Positions 1 through 11,790 of a stretch of DNA of 64,000 bases are shown one piece after another. The stretch comes from Liolophura sinensis (lineage: Eukaryota > Mollusca > Polyplacophora > Chitonida > Chitonidae). The translations under genes and the position numbers were made by a program. The stretch is from the NCBI RefSeq assembly GCF_032854445.1, contig NC_088300.1, positions 8,496,001-8,560,000 of the forward strand, given 5' to 3'. A model generated the notes under the pieces. The model was not told where the DNA came from, did no database searches, and saw nothing but the letters and a program-made list of their open reading frames with translations. The stretch's first letter is position 1. The number at the start of each line of letters is the position of its first letter.

Positions 1-906
1 CCACGCCCAGCGCTGTACGTAAAGTGAATGTTTAAAAATAACAAAAAAAAAAATAAAAAACTGAAAAATGAGGTGCTGTCAATTCAGTGGAAATGGAGGA
101 TGCGCACAGAGCTCGGTAAACTTCATGCGTAAACAAACAAAGTTGATTACGCGCGTAAAAGAAGGACTTACGGCTCTCTCGTGACAGGATCGGCCAAAAA
201 GAGGCGTAAAAGAGAGCTCGACAGGTTGACGAGCAAGTCTAGAGTTTTAAATAGTGGTCAGTTTGAACGGTGGAGTACACTGAAGTAAGAAAAGTGTTTC
301 ACGAAGCACGAAGATGTCGCAAAACTACTGCTTGATAGGTGGGTGCAAATGTTGTTGTGGGCACGAGGTGTTCGTGTTGTGGGCACTTCGAACAGACACA
401 CGTTTTTGACTCTTAGTTTAATAAGAAGATTATTCGCAACCTTTTCTTAATGCTGTTTAAGCTGCAGCACTCTGCATGTATCTACGAGTACGTCGACTGA
501 TCGAAAGTCTGTATCATAGGGAACTTTCCGAGCGTTGCGCATATGCTTTGGGTCCTTCCAGGGCATATTAATAAGACAAAATGGCCCGCCCTCTTTGTGT
601 TGAATTCAAATAACGGAAACAACTTAATTTGTTTGAGACTTTCCAATGAACCACTCCAAACAACGCTGGGTGAGCTTCATGTTTCAGTTTTAATTCTTTG
701 CAAAAAACAGGATTCGCGGTCTGTTTACACCCTTTGTTTGGTGCATTTCAAATAGTTCAAAATGTCTGACGTTATATGACACTATGGCCTCTGTTAGGTA
801 CGATACATAATACTAAAGTGAGTAAAGGTGGGTAATGTTTAATTTGACGTCATGTAAGCGTGTAAGTTACATAGACGACAGGAAAGTACTGATATTGTAT
901 ACTCAC
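1..906. other. No gene recognised; intron or downstream flank of the CASD1-like gene
   Basis: The CASD1-like gene should continue to the left through this stretch, so part of it is presumably an intron. I see short AT-rich runs and two short open frames (543-755 and 835-1053) without family resemblance. The second overlaps exon 7 on the other strand and is its shadow. Confidence 0.5.
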
Positions 907-997
907 AAGACATCTCGTGCTATCGTGTTGTATCTATCAACAAGCCTGTTGGACAACATGCGTCTTCTTTCATCCAAAGTCTTTTCGTTCACGGGAT
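907..997 (-). CDS. CASD1: CASD1-like exon 7, last exon visible in the window
   Basis: Acceptor gtcaccag, 29 codons plus split codons at both ends, gtgagt donor. It encodes PVNEKTLDERRRMLSNRLVD and RYNTIARDV, closely like the CASD1 segment after the D-P dipeptide, including the Asn and Asp-x-Tyr-Asn positions. It ends in phase 2, so the gene must continue to the left. Confidence 0.8.
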
Positions 998-3900
998 CTG
1001 GTGACAAAACCAGCAGATGGTTTACAAGTATTTCTTTATTGCTAAAAATATAGTTGCCTTGGATACACCCCAGTTTCTTTTTTAAATATGTATTTACCTT
1101 CTACTTGTAATTTCACTTCTCTAAAATCGAATGGAATGTGTTTTGCTAACACTGTTACCGTACAGGGTTACAGGCCAGCATCTCAGACTTAGAGAACAAG
1201 TGCTTTCCGCACGTCCCCAGGGAAAGTTACACGTTAGTCACCTACGGTGACGGACTGAAACAATTCAGTATCGAGTGACAGTTATTACTCCACGTTGGTA
1301 AAGCAATAATCAGACATAAGGTCCCATTTGTGCTACATTTGTTCTTTCGTTTTGCTCAAAGAGTTTCACCCCACTGCACAAAACCACATTAAAGAATCAA
1401 ATATTTGTAAAACGAATCCGTTTATCACACGATTACATCGGTCCAGTCTAGACACCTGTAGGCCACTGGAAACCAAGAACTAAGGCAGAGTCTTACCTTG
1501 AGGGATCCAGACTACATGACTGTGTTTCCTTAATTCTTTGAAATACGGCACCAAAGCTGATAGATTGCCTGAAATACGGAAAGGAGGCCCAGCTTTTCAG
1601 AACTTCCTAACTTCAGTAAATACACAGGTCGCTAGTTTTCTTTTAAACCAAGTTCAACATGGTATGTTGGAAAAAAACATTTAAGTAATATCTACCAAAG
1701 TATGGTAAAAACACATTAATTTGTTGAACAAAAATAATTAAGAATTTTCAAGATACCGGGAAATCAGTTCGGACGTTATTCACTTTGAGCAGAGGCCTCT
1801 TACAATTGAAAATATATTGATTTTGCCGATCTGTTGCACCATATACCGATACAGCTGGCTTACAGCTTACAAATCGTGTAGTGACGGATAATGTTGAAGG
1901 TTACAATACTTCCCTGGCGTTTATTCCATATGTGTAGAATATTACAGTAAAACTAACCACGGTAGGACTCTTCGCCTTCCACTGACGCATTACTCTCACG
2001 CATGCGCCACTAAAACAAAAAGATTATATTTTTTTATTTATTTGCTTTGTGTTGAAGGTTGTCAAGAATAACTTTTACACGACGCCCATCAGATTTATGA
2101 ATGGAGGAAATCGGATAGCCCGGATCAAAACACCACCCTTCCCTAAGTAATTACCAAATCTACCGACTTAATGCTGCGGTCGACCACGCTATCTCATTGT
2201 TTAAGTTCCCGATGATCCTGATAAGTCATCGATGGCCCTAAGGTTATTAGGCGTGTAAATTAGACTGATTAACTCTGGGTTTTCTAAACCTCATTAGTCA
2301 GTGTTTTGGTGTCAAAGTCCAATTCTGCATTCTTGAGTTTAATTTACTTTTTATTTTTACTGCTTCCATTTAAGCAAAATACATAACTAAATAAGGTACC
2401 CCACACAATCATGGATCCTTTTATTGGTTATGTGGATTTTTGTGTATTTTTTGATTGAAGAGGTATTCTTACCACGCCCATTCCCGCAATGATGACGTCA
2501 GGTCTTTCGTCCGGAGACAGGGATAGCCAACTTTTCAAGTCAGACGTCCATATACTGTTTATGTGAGGTCTCCACTTGAATTCCTTACATGGAGAATAAT
2601 GTAAGGCTATAGATAATGTATTATCGTTTAAACGTACCTTGCCTACATGTACTAAACCACAGCATAGTAACAATATCAGAAATCAAATGTAATTATCAAA
2701 AGAACAATCGCAATACTGAAATGTTTTTTCGTATGTAAATACACACCAGTGGTGTCATAAAAACAAAGACTTACGCAATTTAATTAAGAGTGCACACTGG
2801 AAAATTAACAGCAAGATTCAGTGACGCTTCTTGCTTTTACAGACTGACATATATATACAATAATCCATTAAAGGTGTTTCTCTGGTCATCGTTTATTCAG
2901 CCCGTATTCCATATTCCACACTTTTATTCCAGCTTGTAATGATACACTTATTTTGTCTCGCATGCAGCTCTGGTCGGCAAACTTCTCCTGACATATATCA
3001 AACAATTTCACACCACCAAGAATTGAATAGGTTTATGCAATATCTTACATCAGATTAATCACATTAATTGCATTCATTGTTCGCCACCTTCAGGTTCGAA
3101 TATGCAATACAATATTCCGAAAAGAATACAAAGCAATCATAGGACAGAGCCATTTGCAGACACCACGAAGCACTCATCGCCTACACGGCATAATCTGCGC
3201 TCATCGAGAACACAAAGCACCACGTAGACAGCCCCATCTGTGCGTATCAAGAATATGAGGCACTTACCATGTAATTGTATTGCCCTGAACTTCATTTTTG
3301 TGAAATCATTTTATACAATACCATTTCTAAACATGTAACACAGTCAGTCTAATGGTAATATCAGCAGATTCCGGTGAAAAATATTCACTATGTAATACAA
3401 ACAAATTCTAATCGTCAGTAATTCATTTTTCATATTTCCTCCTCCACCGAAAATTGAAATTCTGCTTATTCTGATAATTGTGCTTACAACATTTTGATCA
3501 ATTTTGAACTTACCACTGTCATGGGATGCACCCGACTTAGCCGGGATATTTCGTCATGTATAAATTTTAAGCACGTTGTGGCTGTATGTGACCACATTTC
3601 CCGGAAGTAGCAGTAGAGTTGTCTCACCCTGGAATCCCCCACAAAGACAATGTGGAATCCAGGCTGCACACATTTCCAGGCCAGCCTGTTAAATATTCAT
3701 GAATCACACTGATTTCCATTAGTCTTGCGGAACACTGTACATATCTGAACGTTAATTTGTATCTTAGACAAGACAATGCGCAACTCTTGATCGATCCCAC
3801 ACACTGTACGCTGACGATTTGGTAAGAACCATTGTGATGGCTCATCTGCTCTTTACGAGAAAAGTCTAATCAAAACTGTGTTTTAGAAAACAGTATTTCT

Positions 3901-6900
3901 TTTCCTCATTTTTATTAGTATTTGTATATTTAAATATTTCATCTGACATCTATTTCAGGGAAGTACGGTGCCTTATCAGACATCTAACAAACGCACAGGG
4001 TAGACCAGACAAAAGAGAAGGAGAAGTACGGTACCTTACCAGACACCTGGCAAACCCACAGAGTAGACCAGACAAATCAGTGGAAGTACGATACCTTACC
4101 AGACATTTGACAAACCCCCAGAGTAGACCAGATAGATCAATGGGAAGTACGGTACCTTACCATACGTCTGACAAACCCCCAGAGTAGACCAGACAGATCA
4201 ATGGGAAGTACGCTACCTTACCAGAGGTCTGAAAAACCCCGTGAGTAGGCTAGACAGACGAAGGAAAGTAAGGAACCTGACCAGACATCTGGCAAACCCC
4301 CAGAGCAGATCAGACGGAAGAGGAGGGGAAGTGCTACACCTTACCAGACATCTGACAAAGCCCAAGTGGGGCACCAGATATCTGACAAACCCCCAGGGTA
4401 AACCAGACCGAACAGGGGGAGGGGTAAAGCACCTTACCAGACATCTGACAAACTTCCAGAGTAGACAAGACAGAAAAGAGGGGGTGTACGGCACGTTACC
4501 AAACATCTCACAACCCCAGAGTAGACCAGACAAGGAGGGGGGAGGGGGGGGGGGCACGGCACTTTATCAATCATCAGACAACCCCCTAGAGGAGACCGGA
4601 CAGAAGAGGGATGGGAGATATGGCACCTTACCAGACATCTGACAAACCCTCAGGGTAAACCAGACAGAATAGGGGAAAGGATACGGCACCTTACCAGACA
4701 TCTGGCAACACCCAAATAGAACAGACAAAAGAGGAGTAGAAGTATGGCACCTTACCTGACATCTAACAAACCCCCAGAGTAGATTAGACAGAGGAGCAGG
4801 GGAAGTACGGCACCTTACCAGACATCTGACAAACGCCCAGAGTAGAACAGAGAGAAGAGGAGGGGAAGTACGGCACCTTACCAGACACCTGACTAACCCC
4901 CAGAGTAGAACAGACAGAAGAGCAGGGGAAGTACGGCACCTTACCAGACATCTGACAACCCCCAGAGTAGAACAGACAGAAGAGGAGGGGAAGTACTGCA
5001 CCTTACCTGACATCTAACAAACCCCCAAGAGTAGATTAGACAGAGGAGCATGGGGAAGTACGGCACCTTACCAGACATCTGACAAACCCTCAGGGTAAAC
5101 CAGACAGAATAGGGGAAAGGATACGGCACCTTACCAGACATCTGGCAACCCCCAAATAGAACAGACAGAAGAGGAGTAGAAGTACGGCACCTTACCTGAC
5201 ATCTAACAAACCCCCAGAGTAGATTAGACAGAGGAGCAGGGGAAGTACGGCACCTTACCAGACATCTGACTAACCCCCAGAGTAGAACAGACAGAAGAGC
5301 AGGGGAAGTACGGCACCTTACCAGACATCTGACAACCCCCAGAGTAGAACAGACAGAAGAGGAGGGGAAGTACGGCACCTTACCAGACATCTGACAACCC
5401 CCAAGAGTAGATTAGACAGAAGAGGAGGGGAAGTACTGCACCTTACCAGACATCTGACTAACCTCCATAGTAGACCAGACAGAAGAGGAGAGGGAGTACG
5501 GCACCTAACCAGACATCTGACAAACCCACGGAGTAGACCAGACAGAACAGGAGGGGAAGTACTTCTGTATACCTGATAAACTCTTAGACATAAGGCCACA
5601 GCGAGTCCAATGAGAGATGACATATGTGCGGGTCAGGGGCAGCTTTCACAAAACTGCGTAAGTCATATTTCTCGTAACTTTTTTTGGTAAAAACCGTCGT
5701 CTAGGCTATAGTGGCAAAGGCGACGTCATTTACAAGACAAGGTTTCGAAAAATTGATTTACGTTTTGTGACAGAGGGCCCTGGGGCCCCATTAGTAAAAA
5801 TAATGTAGTCTAAAGTGACTACAGTGGGGACCTGCCAACCGGCCGGTAGCAGAACCTTATCTTCATTTTATTGGCGTCAAATGTGTCTTTCCCAGCTCAC
5901 CGTGATAACGTCACATTAAAGACAGTACGAGGTTACAATAGAAACTACCATAATACATTGTAACGGGTGGACGTTACGACACAATCCATTCTTGACGTAA
6001 CAATGGCTCGAGGTTTCACACTAGCGTCACCGCACAGGACTAAAACATATGCCGCCTCCCCATTGCCTACGCGCGGTTATATGGCACTTGTTGACGTCAG
6101 AAAGGATAAGTAAATACATGTATATGAAAACTTACTCCTGTGTAATATTTGACAGCTTACAGCCGCTTGAATAGAGGAGGCCAGTGTCGTGACCTTCCCC
6201 GACTAACGTTATCTCCTGAAGCAGACTCTCGGCACAAGAGATTTGGAGGTCAGTTGAAAATCTGTACACATCTTGATTGCTTCTTAGTACCCTGTACTCC
6301 TGCAAATAAGGACCTGAAACGACAGAGCGCAAAACGTGTGAGGTATATATCAGAATTCTGTTATATGCCATCCAGCCGACTACATTGATTGATTGGAACA
6401 AATGCATTATGTTTACGAACGTTAACGTGTACATGCACATATACACGCATGCACACACGCATACGTGAAGTATAAATGTATTAATCTGAAAAGTCAATCT
6501 CGCTCTAAAGCCTGAGTTCCACCTTGGCTATATGATTTATGTTACATGTACACGGTACATTTCTGAACATAATGTAACATTTTGTGCCATAGCATATTAA
6601 TGGTTTCCCCTGTAGGCCTGTCCATGAACATGCATGACCATCGCCCACGCCTTCGACGAATGTGATTCAAGGGCTACAGACAAGGGGCGTAGGCGATGCC
6701 GCATGACCGAAAAACTAAAACAGAGCACATTGAATATGTCCGGAGATTTGTTTGCATGCCTACGTTCACAAAAGCCATAGCATGCATGCGAGATCGTCGT
6801 GTCGAATTCAGGCGAAAATAGGCCAGCTTCAGTTTCCACATACTCTGGGCAGTACTGCCCCATTCATAGAGAATGCCTATAGTCGTAGGGCTGTCTTTCG

Positions 6901-9208
6901 TCTCTGTGACTTTATCTAGTTTTTGTCCCGAAGCACGCGTAGCAAAGGCTCATATAGTCGTTCGGATTACTAGAGCTAGTGCAACTTCTCTTAATGTATG
7001 CACAAAATTATCCTAATAACGAACTCAATGAGACGAGACTGAAGGTCGCAAGTCGATCGAAGAGAGGCCCATAGACCTGTATAGGTATCGAGTGAGTTCA
7101 CTCATTTAGCAGTCATATTCGTTAGATACAGTAAATATGGCGAGACCGAATTTCTAATTTTTATGAAAGCTGCCATGTGGAAATATTAAACGTTAAAGTT
7201 TATCTACACTGAAAGCTTTTGATTTTCGTTGTCGTATATGATATACACTCAGCATTAATGATAGATCAACTCAGTCTTTATAACTGTCAGCGAGCTTTTC
7301 AAATGATTTCACATGATTTAGTTGGATGTAAATCGACGTTTTGCGAATGGGAGGTGTTTAGTTCACAATTGTCTGACACTTTACTCAGTTTTTATTACTC
7401 ATAAGCATTGCTCTTTTTATTGTTTTATTGAGGTGGAGATGGGGTTTTAGGGTATGAAAGAGAACACAAACAGTTCATTTCATCGGCTGTAGGCACACAA
7501 CAGCAACGTTATGGATTAATAAGACTGAATTGATTTTTATACTTTTCTACGAAGTGCTTTCAATTACCTTAGTCACATTTCTTTAGAATTTTCTTTCCAA
7601 CTACATCACGTCCGATGCAAAAAAAAATGGAAACAGTTGTTGGAGAGAGTTGATGTATGGCCAGCAAGGGATGCATAGTGCACTAAGTCAAGTGTAAACA
7701 ACATGATGAAATATATTTCACTCAGGAGGTGAAAGGTTTTTCACGAAAAAGACATAGTTGTATCTGCTACATTCTACATATGTAGGCCTAAATATAGTTG
7801 TATACAGTTGTATTGTTTCGGTTTTGAATGTGTACAGTAGGAGGTTATATAACATGATACTGGACTCCAATATGATTTCAGACAAACGTGATAATCATTT
7901 TATAAGCATTATTAATATGCATGTAATTCCTTGTCCGTTGTTTTCATCTCCCTCCTGTTTTGTTTATTTTCTGGGGTTTTTTTTACTTTATATGCCATAT
8001 ATTGTTACAGAATTGAAATGAAAAAATAATTATATAGTACAGGTGGTTAAATGGTAAAATCATTTTGATGTATATATCTGGACAAAACCATGCACCATAC
8101 CTCCCTAGGTAACAACTGCAAGAAATATTCTTGAGTACGGCGTAAAACTCCAATCAAATAAATGTTAACATATCTATATAGTTGGAGAATATTTGTATAG
8201 GTATAAAAAAAATTACCTGTCACATTCAAATCTCCTATCAAAGAAAACACAATTTAATGAAACTGTAAACTTTTTGATGGTTGAGTTAAACGTAGTAAAC
8301 CTCACAGGTTGATACCAGATAAATTTATTAGTTCCAATAAAACTGATTTATTGGTCGAATTGAAAGTTACTTTAAGATGCTATAACAAGCTGAAAATGCT
8401 AGGGAATCTTAATCCTGTTTTTGGGTATAAATAACCGGCGTCACCAACCGTGAACCATGACTGTGATAACGTTAACTAATGACGGCTGAACAGGAATATG
8501 AATTAGCTTTTATGTTATTTGTACACTGATATTGTCTACTTTCAGCCTAGGAAATTGTGCTCTATATTTGTCGACTATTTCTACTAAGGTAACTATTTAC
8601 AGCACTACAGACTGCTGTGACAAGCTGAAAATGCTAGGAAATCTTCATGCAATTATAAAGGTAAGAATTTGTTGAGATATTCAGTCTCCTCTACAACTGT
8701 TTATTTAATTAACTTCAGCCTTGCCAGGTATGTTGTTGGGTACCGAAAAAGTGTAGTGCTAGTATTCAAAAACATATATGTACAAATTTGGCAATGATTT
8801 CATCAAAAATGGCAACGCACTGTGTTAATGTTAAAACACCAGCTTAAGAATTCCAGAGGGACCAGTCGAAATTGTGTGGGAATATTTTCCATAGTGAACC
8901 GGGATACATTAAGATTTTCAATGGGCGATAGACGATAGGCCTTTATATCCATGCAGGAACACTTTACACATGCCTCTTTCTGTATATTTAACTGATCATT
9001 CACTGCACAGGTGTATGGCTCAGCAATGCAGGATTACATAGTCTTGTCAGTAAGATGATTCCGAATACGACTTACCTGTAACAGCGATCCCAATGTATAG
9101 TAAAATACACACACCTACAACACATGAACAAAGAATAAACCGTCTCAGATGTGGATGCATACTTAGTTCTGTGAGCGTTGTTGGTGTATTAGGTCTGTAT
9201 TTCCCCAT
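907..9208 (-). CDS. CASD1: CASD1-like sialic acid O-acetyltransferase, 5' part (seven exons, 3' end off the window)
   Basis: I assembled this gene by splicing. Exons in coding order are 9076-9208, 6136-6313, 3514-3685, 2473-2583, 1958-2009, 1497-1568 and 907-997. All phases agree and all borders are GT/AG, giving about 270 residues. The protein starts with a short basic tail and one hydrophobic segment, a type II signal anchor. A linker ends in a Cys-containing strand, followed by the SGNH-hydrolase block GFHIVFVGDSRVRQLYCYF, whose GDS serine is the expected nucleophile. Then come VIIAGMGV, VVWIPQDPV and LDERRRMLSNRLVDRYN. Order and spacing match the luminal N-terminal domain of CASD1, the Golgi enzyme that transfers acetyl from acetyl-CoA to sialic acid. 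The second catalytic block (Asp-x-x-His) and the multi-pass membrane domain should lie left of position 907. I could not find the next exon in 1-906. A divergent PC-esterase relative is the main alternative. Confidence 0.82.
1497..1568 (-). CDS. CASD1: CASD1-like exon 6
   Basis: A 72-bp exon between a tatttcag acceptor and a gtaag donor. It encodes NLSALVPYFKELRKHSHVV and WIPQ, and the split codon with exon 7 gives the DP dipeptide. The pattern of helix then hydrophobic strand ending W-x-x-Q-D-P is the CASD1 arrangement in this part of the SGNH fold. Confidence 0.78.
1958..2009 (-). CDS. CASD1: CASD1-like exon 5 (52 bp)
   Basis: A tiny exon encoding WRMRESNASVEGEESYR plus one base. The acceptor is ttttgttttag. 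The donor is gttagt rather than gtaagt or gtgagt; the duplicate has gtgagt at the same place. Phases join exons 4 and 6 exactly. The peptide fits the W-x-x-x-x-x-N-x-S stretch of CASD1 before the next helix. Confidence 0.72.
2473..2583 (-). CDS. CASD1: CASD1-like exon 4
   Basis: This is a phase 0 exon of exactly 37 codons with a gtaaga donor. It begins EFKWRPHINSIWTSDLKSWL and ends DVIIAGMGV, matching the strand that follows the GDS block in CASD1 (a hydrophobic V-I-x-A-G motif). The duplicate at 38687-38797 is open and the same length, with conserved ends and a divergent middle, which suggests past selection on both copies. Confidence 0.8.
3514..3685 (-). CDS. CASD1: CASD1-like exon 3: SGNH catalytic block I (GDS)
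   Basis: Acceptor aatatttaacag, 57 codons, consensus gtaag donor. It encodes AWKCVQPGFHIVFVGDSRV and onward. GDSR is the SGNH block I, with serine as the presumed nucleophile, followed by RQL as in CASD1. The block is intact here and damaged in the duplicate at 40902-41059. Confidence 0.82.
3958..5590. repeat. Minisatellite, about 61-62 bp units, in CASD1-like intron 2
   Basis: Tandem units share the core 'caccttaccagacatctgac' followed by an 'acccccagagtaga' stretch and a purine-rich agaagaggaggggaag part. About 25 units are visible, with variation. A multi-unit block is itself duplicated: 'ccctcagggtaaaccagac' near 4648 recurs near 5088, about 440 bp apart. Long open frames on both strands here come from the repeat and are not genes. 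Confidence 0.95.
5770..6040 (+). repeat. Dispersed repeat, inverted relative of 55990-56230
   Basis: The stretch from 'gtggggacctgcca' to 'cttgacgtaacaatg' matches the reverse complement of 55990-56230 with many substitutions, including a shared 'ccattcttgacgtaacaatg'. It is rich in tgacgtca-like words. It could be a fragment of an unnamed transposon or MITE. I did not see its termini. Confidence 0.7.
6136..6313 (-). CDS. CASD1: CASD1-like exon 2: luminal linker
   Basis: The exon opens after a tttcag acceptor and closes at GA|gtaag. It carries 58 whole codons, and its phase joins exons 1 and 3. It begins PYLQEYRVLRSNQDVYRF and ends near GLLYSSGCKLSNITQ, which corresponds to the Cys-containing stretch just before the GDS block in CASD1. 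It includes an N-x-T glycosylation sequon. The duplicate exon at 43390-43560 is 7 bp shorter and out of frame. Confidence 0.78.
8120..8163 (+). repeat. SINE 3'-tail fragment
   Basis: Contains 'attcttgagtacggcgtaaa' followed by ctccaatcaaataaat, the conserved 3' end of the window's main SINE family. The tRNA-like head is absent, so it is a truncated relic in CASD1-like intron 1. Confidence 0.7.
9076..9208 (-). CDS. CASD1: CASD1-like exon 1: start codon and signal anchor
   Basis: The ATG is at 9208-9206. The exon encodes 44 residues plus one base (phase 1) and ends at a consensus gtaag donor. The segment FILCSCVVGVCILLYIGIAV is a single membrane span after a short basic stretch, as expected for a Golgi type II anchor. 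The duplicate at 44575-44707 has the same length and the same splice border, which supports the start choice. Confidence 0.75.
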
Positions 9209-11218
9209 AGCACGCAGTGTAATTCACCGCTGTGTAGAGGTACAGATCACGCACAGTGCACCCATAAAGACCCGTAACTCTTCGTGTGTATTCATGCTCA
9301 TCTAAACTATGTAAATATCCACTGGAAATAATTCAACACAGACTTAATCATATATGTGTGTCATTAATATATATATATACGGGATAAGTAGTTAACGGTT
9401 TTTTAGCTGTAATATGTAAAACGGAGAAACGGTTTCTTTTTTATTGCTTAGTATGCAGTTTAGGATGGGTAGTAACATATCAAAGTCCAAAAAAATTCTC
9501 AACCTGCAGTGATGACGTCAATAATGATCACTGTAAAAATAACCCTGTTATGGAGACAAACCAAAAGGGGGCCGTGAGTGCCCGAGCTCGTCAGTTTTCT
9601 TATACTGAACTGTCTGTAGCAGCCAGATGACAACAGTTCACCATTCCTGAATATAAACTGTGAGCACAACTAATGGTCCTATTTACCACCGGTTAGTTGT
9701 AAAGGTGCAAATATAAGATTCTTGCACATATGTAAATGAACAATATTAATGGTTTAAAGTACTAAAAACTATTACCAATGAAAAAAGTCTATACAGAAAG
9801 CGCTGATTCGAGGAGGTACGACATCTGTAAGTGGTCCTAAACCCAGCATTTCAATGAGAGTAAATCATGTACAGTGTGAGAGAACATGTAGGCCTACTTA
9901 GACCGTTCTTGCTACCGTGGTGAAAACTATTAGAGCATTTCCGTCTGGACTTGGTCGTATAAGTTCTGTATTTATTTACATGTGTTGCAGTATCAGTTTT
10001 CAACAGTCTGTGTGGCTGTTGTTGCAAGTCTCGCTGTTCGTGGGTCGATATATATTGGAGGCCCTCACCTATTCAGTAGGACATCATGACATGCGTGTGA
10101 ATTTGTTTCTGACTTTTCAAATTGAATAACTCAATCTGCTTGTGTCAGCAATTAATTTACTTCTTTTTAGATTGCCTTCATAACCTTTTAAACTCCATAC
10201 TTTTAACTTTGTTCGTTCAGTGTTAAACCCTCTGCTAATTTGCATCTAATCAAACATTAGTATGGAATACTAATTAACAAATGTATTGAATATATAAACA
10301 ATAACTCATCAGTGGCATTTCAGTTAATGGTCTTAAGAAACGTTAATGGGACCACCCATTTTAATCTGAATAAGAGATGATATAACCGATGGTTTAAACA
10401 ACCTAATTGCTTTCTAGTGTTATAAACAACAAGCGCAATGTTCAGTTTGCATACAATCTCTCGGCAGTGAACCATTCGCCTACATGTAGAGTTCCAAATG
10501 GCTATTATACTTCTATTTCATCACAGTACTAAAAGTCTACCATTGTATAAAAAGCACGTAGAAACGAAATACCAAATTAAAGCATTGATTTGACAAAGTT
10601 TATAACAGAACACAAAACTAAATGTCGGAATACTAAAATACTCCTAGATTATTCAAAATTCTGCAATTCGGAAAAATACTTAATTGGTCATCGGTCTTGT
10701 GTACATTCATTTAAACAAGAAATTGGTCAGGAAAGGAACATTTACTTCACATGTACATTGAAACATTGTAGGCCTTCCAAAAAACCCTGCGATTTACATA
10801 AAACTGAGAGGAATTTATATAAAATATATAGTAATGTAGGCACTCAGAGAAATAGTCGTTATTTTATTATAAACTTTATTTCGGAATTGGAAAATACCAT
10901 AGCATTCAAACAAATCATCTTTTACATCTTAACAGGCACTAAGAGAATTAGTTGGGAATGAACATAAATGCATGTATACATATTTGGAAACAGAAAATGT
11001 ATAGACATTAGATTAATAACTAATACATTCTGCAGAATCTATATGTAAACATTTTTAACTAAGAGCGAAATGTTTTTTCCTGATCACATAATGGTAATAG
11101 CCAAAGCAAAATGCACAATTCAGACATTGCTCAAACAAGAATATCGAACATACACGTGCTCATGCAATTTGTGTCTCTTTTTCGTTGATGGTGTTAGCAC
11201 ACTATCTGAGAATAATCG
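9209..11218. other. AT-rich upstream flank, no gene recognised
   Basis: This stretch lies 5' of the CASD1-like start and should contain its promoter and 5' leader, but I cannot place a TATA box or leader exon with confidence. Open frames at 9917-10129 and 10590-10961 have AT-driven composition and no family resemblance. Confidence 0.4.
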
Positions 11219-11243
11219 TTATAGACAATTTATTTCTGAATTG

Positions 11244-11447
11244 TTATTTACTGCTGTAGAAGGTCTGGTTAAAGTCATCCACGACTGGGCTGTTTTTGGA
11301 TGTGCGGTGTACGTAACTAATAAACTCATACAACGCTGTTGCCACAGGTACTCGCAGATCTGATTCTGGAATGAGGAAGGGGATGCTTTCTTTGTTGTTA
11401 ACAGGTGTCGTGTTAATGTCCACATGTTTATTTTTGCTTGCATACAC
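11244..11447 (-). CDS. Unrecognised possible terminal exon or small ORF
   Basis: An open frame of 67 residues ends at a TAA. Its composition looks protein-like (for example KESIPFLIPESDLRVPVATA followed by LYEFISYV). A TAA stop lies upstream in the same frame, and only a weak acceptor-like AG is available, so it could be a last exon with its other exons elsewhere, or chance. It lies just left of the virus-like block, on the same strand as that block's left genes, but has a more AT-rich character. I recognise no family. Confidence 0.25.
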   Translation of the reverse strand: MYASKNKHVDINTTPVNNKESIPFLIPESDLRVPVATALYEFISYVHRTSKNSPVVDDFNQTFYSSK

Positions 11448-11764
11448 CCCAACATTTCCATGAGCTTGTTCTTTTTAGTTTCAAAGAAATTCAGTTGTTT
11501 TGATCATACCTGAGATATATTGGTGGGAAATGTGTGATATATTTGGTTCCCCCCCAAAACAGTCAATTTCTGGGGTCCAATAGTAATACATTATTTCCAG
11601 TGATATAATGGCAATTAAAAGGTCTTGTTTTTTCAATGATAAAATGTCTCCGGCGGCAGACTCCCTGCTTATTTACGGCGGCCCCCAAACCCCCTGGACG
11701 CCCTATTGTCAGATCCTGGCTAATGCCCTGCCCTCGGGGCTGTCGAGACACAGCATGGGGGTTG

Positions 11765-11790
11765 CCCTGGGCACCTCCCCAGAACATCAT
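11765..11790. repeat. Left inverted-repeat segment of the virus-like element
   Basis: The word 'cctccccagaaca' just beyond the stop of the leftmost ORF is the exact reverse complement of 'tgttctggggagg' near 17475-17487. Weaker inverted similarity extends outwards on both sides. This is suggestive of terminal or subterminal repeats, but the true ends and target duplication are not determined. Confidence 0.45.

Noticed and set aside
3484-3845. Reading the 3484-3669 and 3624-3845 frames as separate small genes
   Set aside because: The first is a CASD1-like exon read through its splice donor; the second is an overlapping frame without support.
4213-5623. Several ORFs of 100-150 codons on both strands
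   Set aside because: All lie within the 61-bp array and read the repeat in different frames.
10590-10961. 123-codon ORF as a host gene
   Set aside because: AT-driven composition (Asn/Lys/Ile-rich), no motif, no splice or promoter context.
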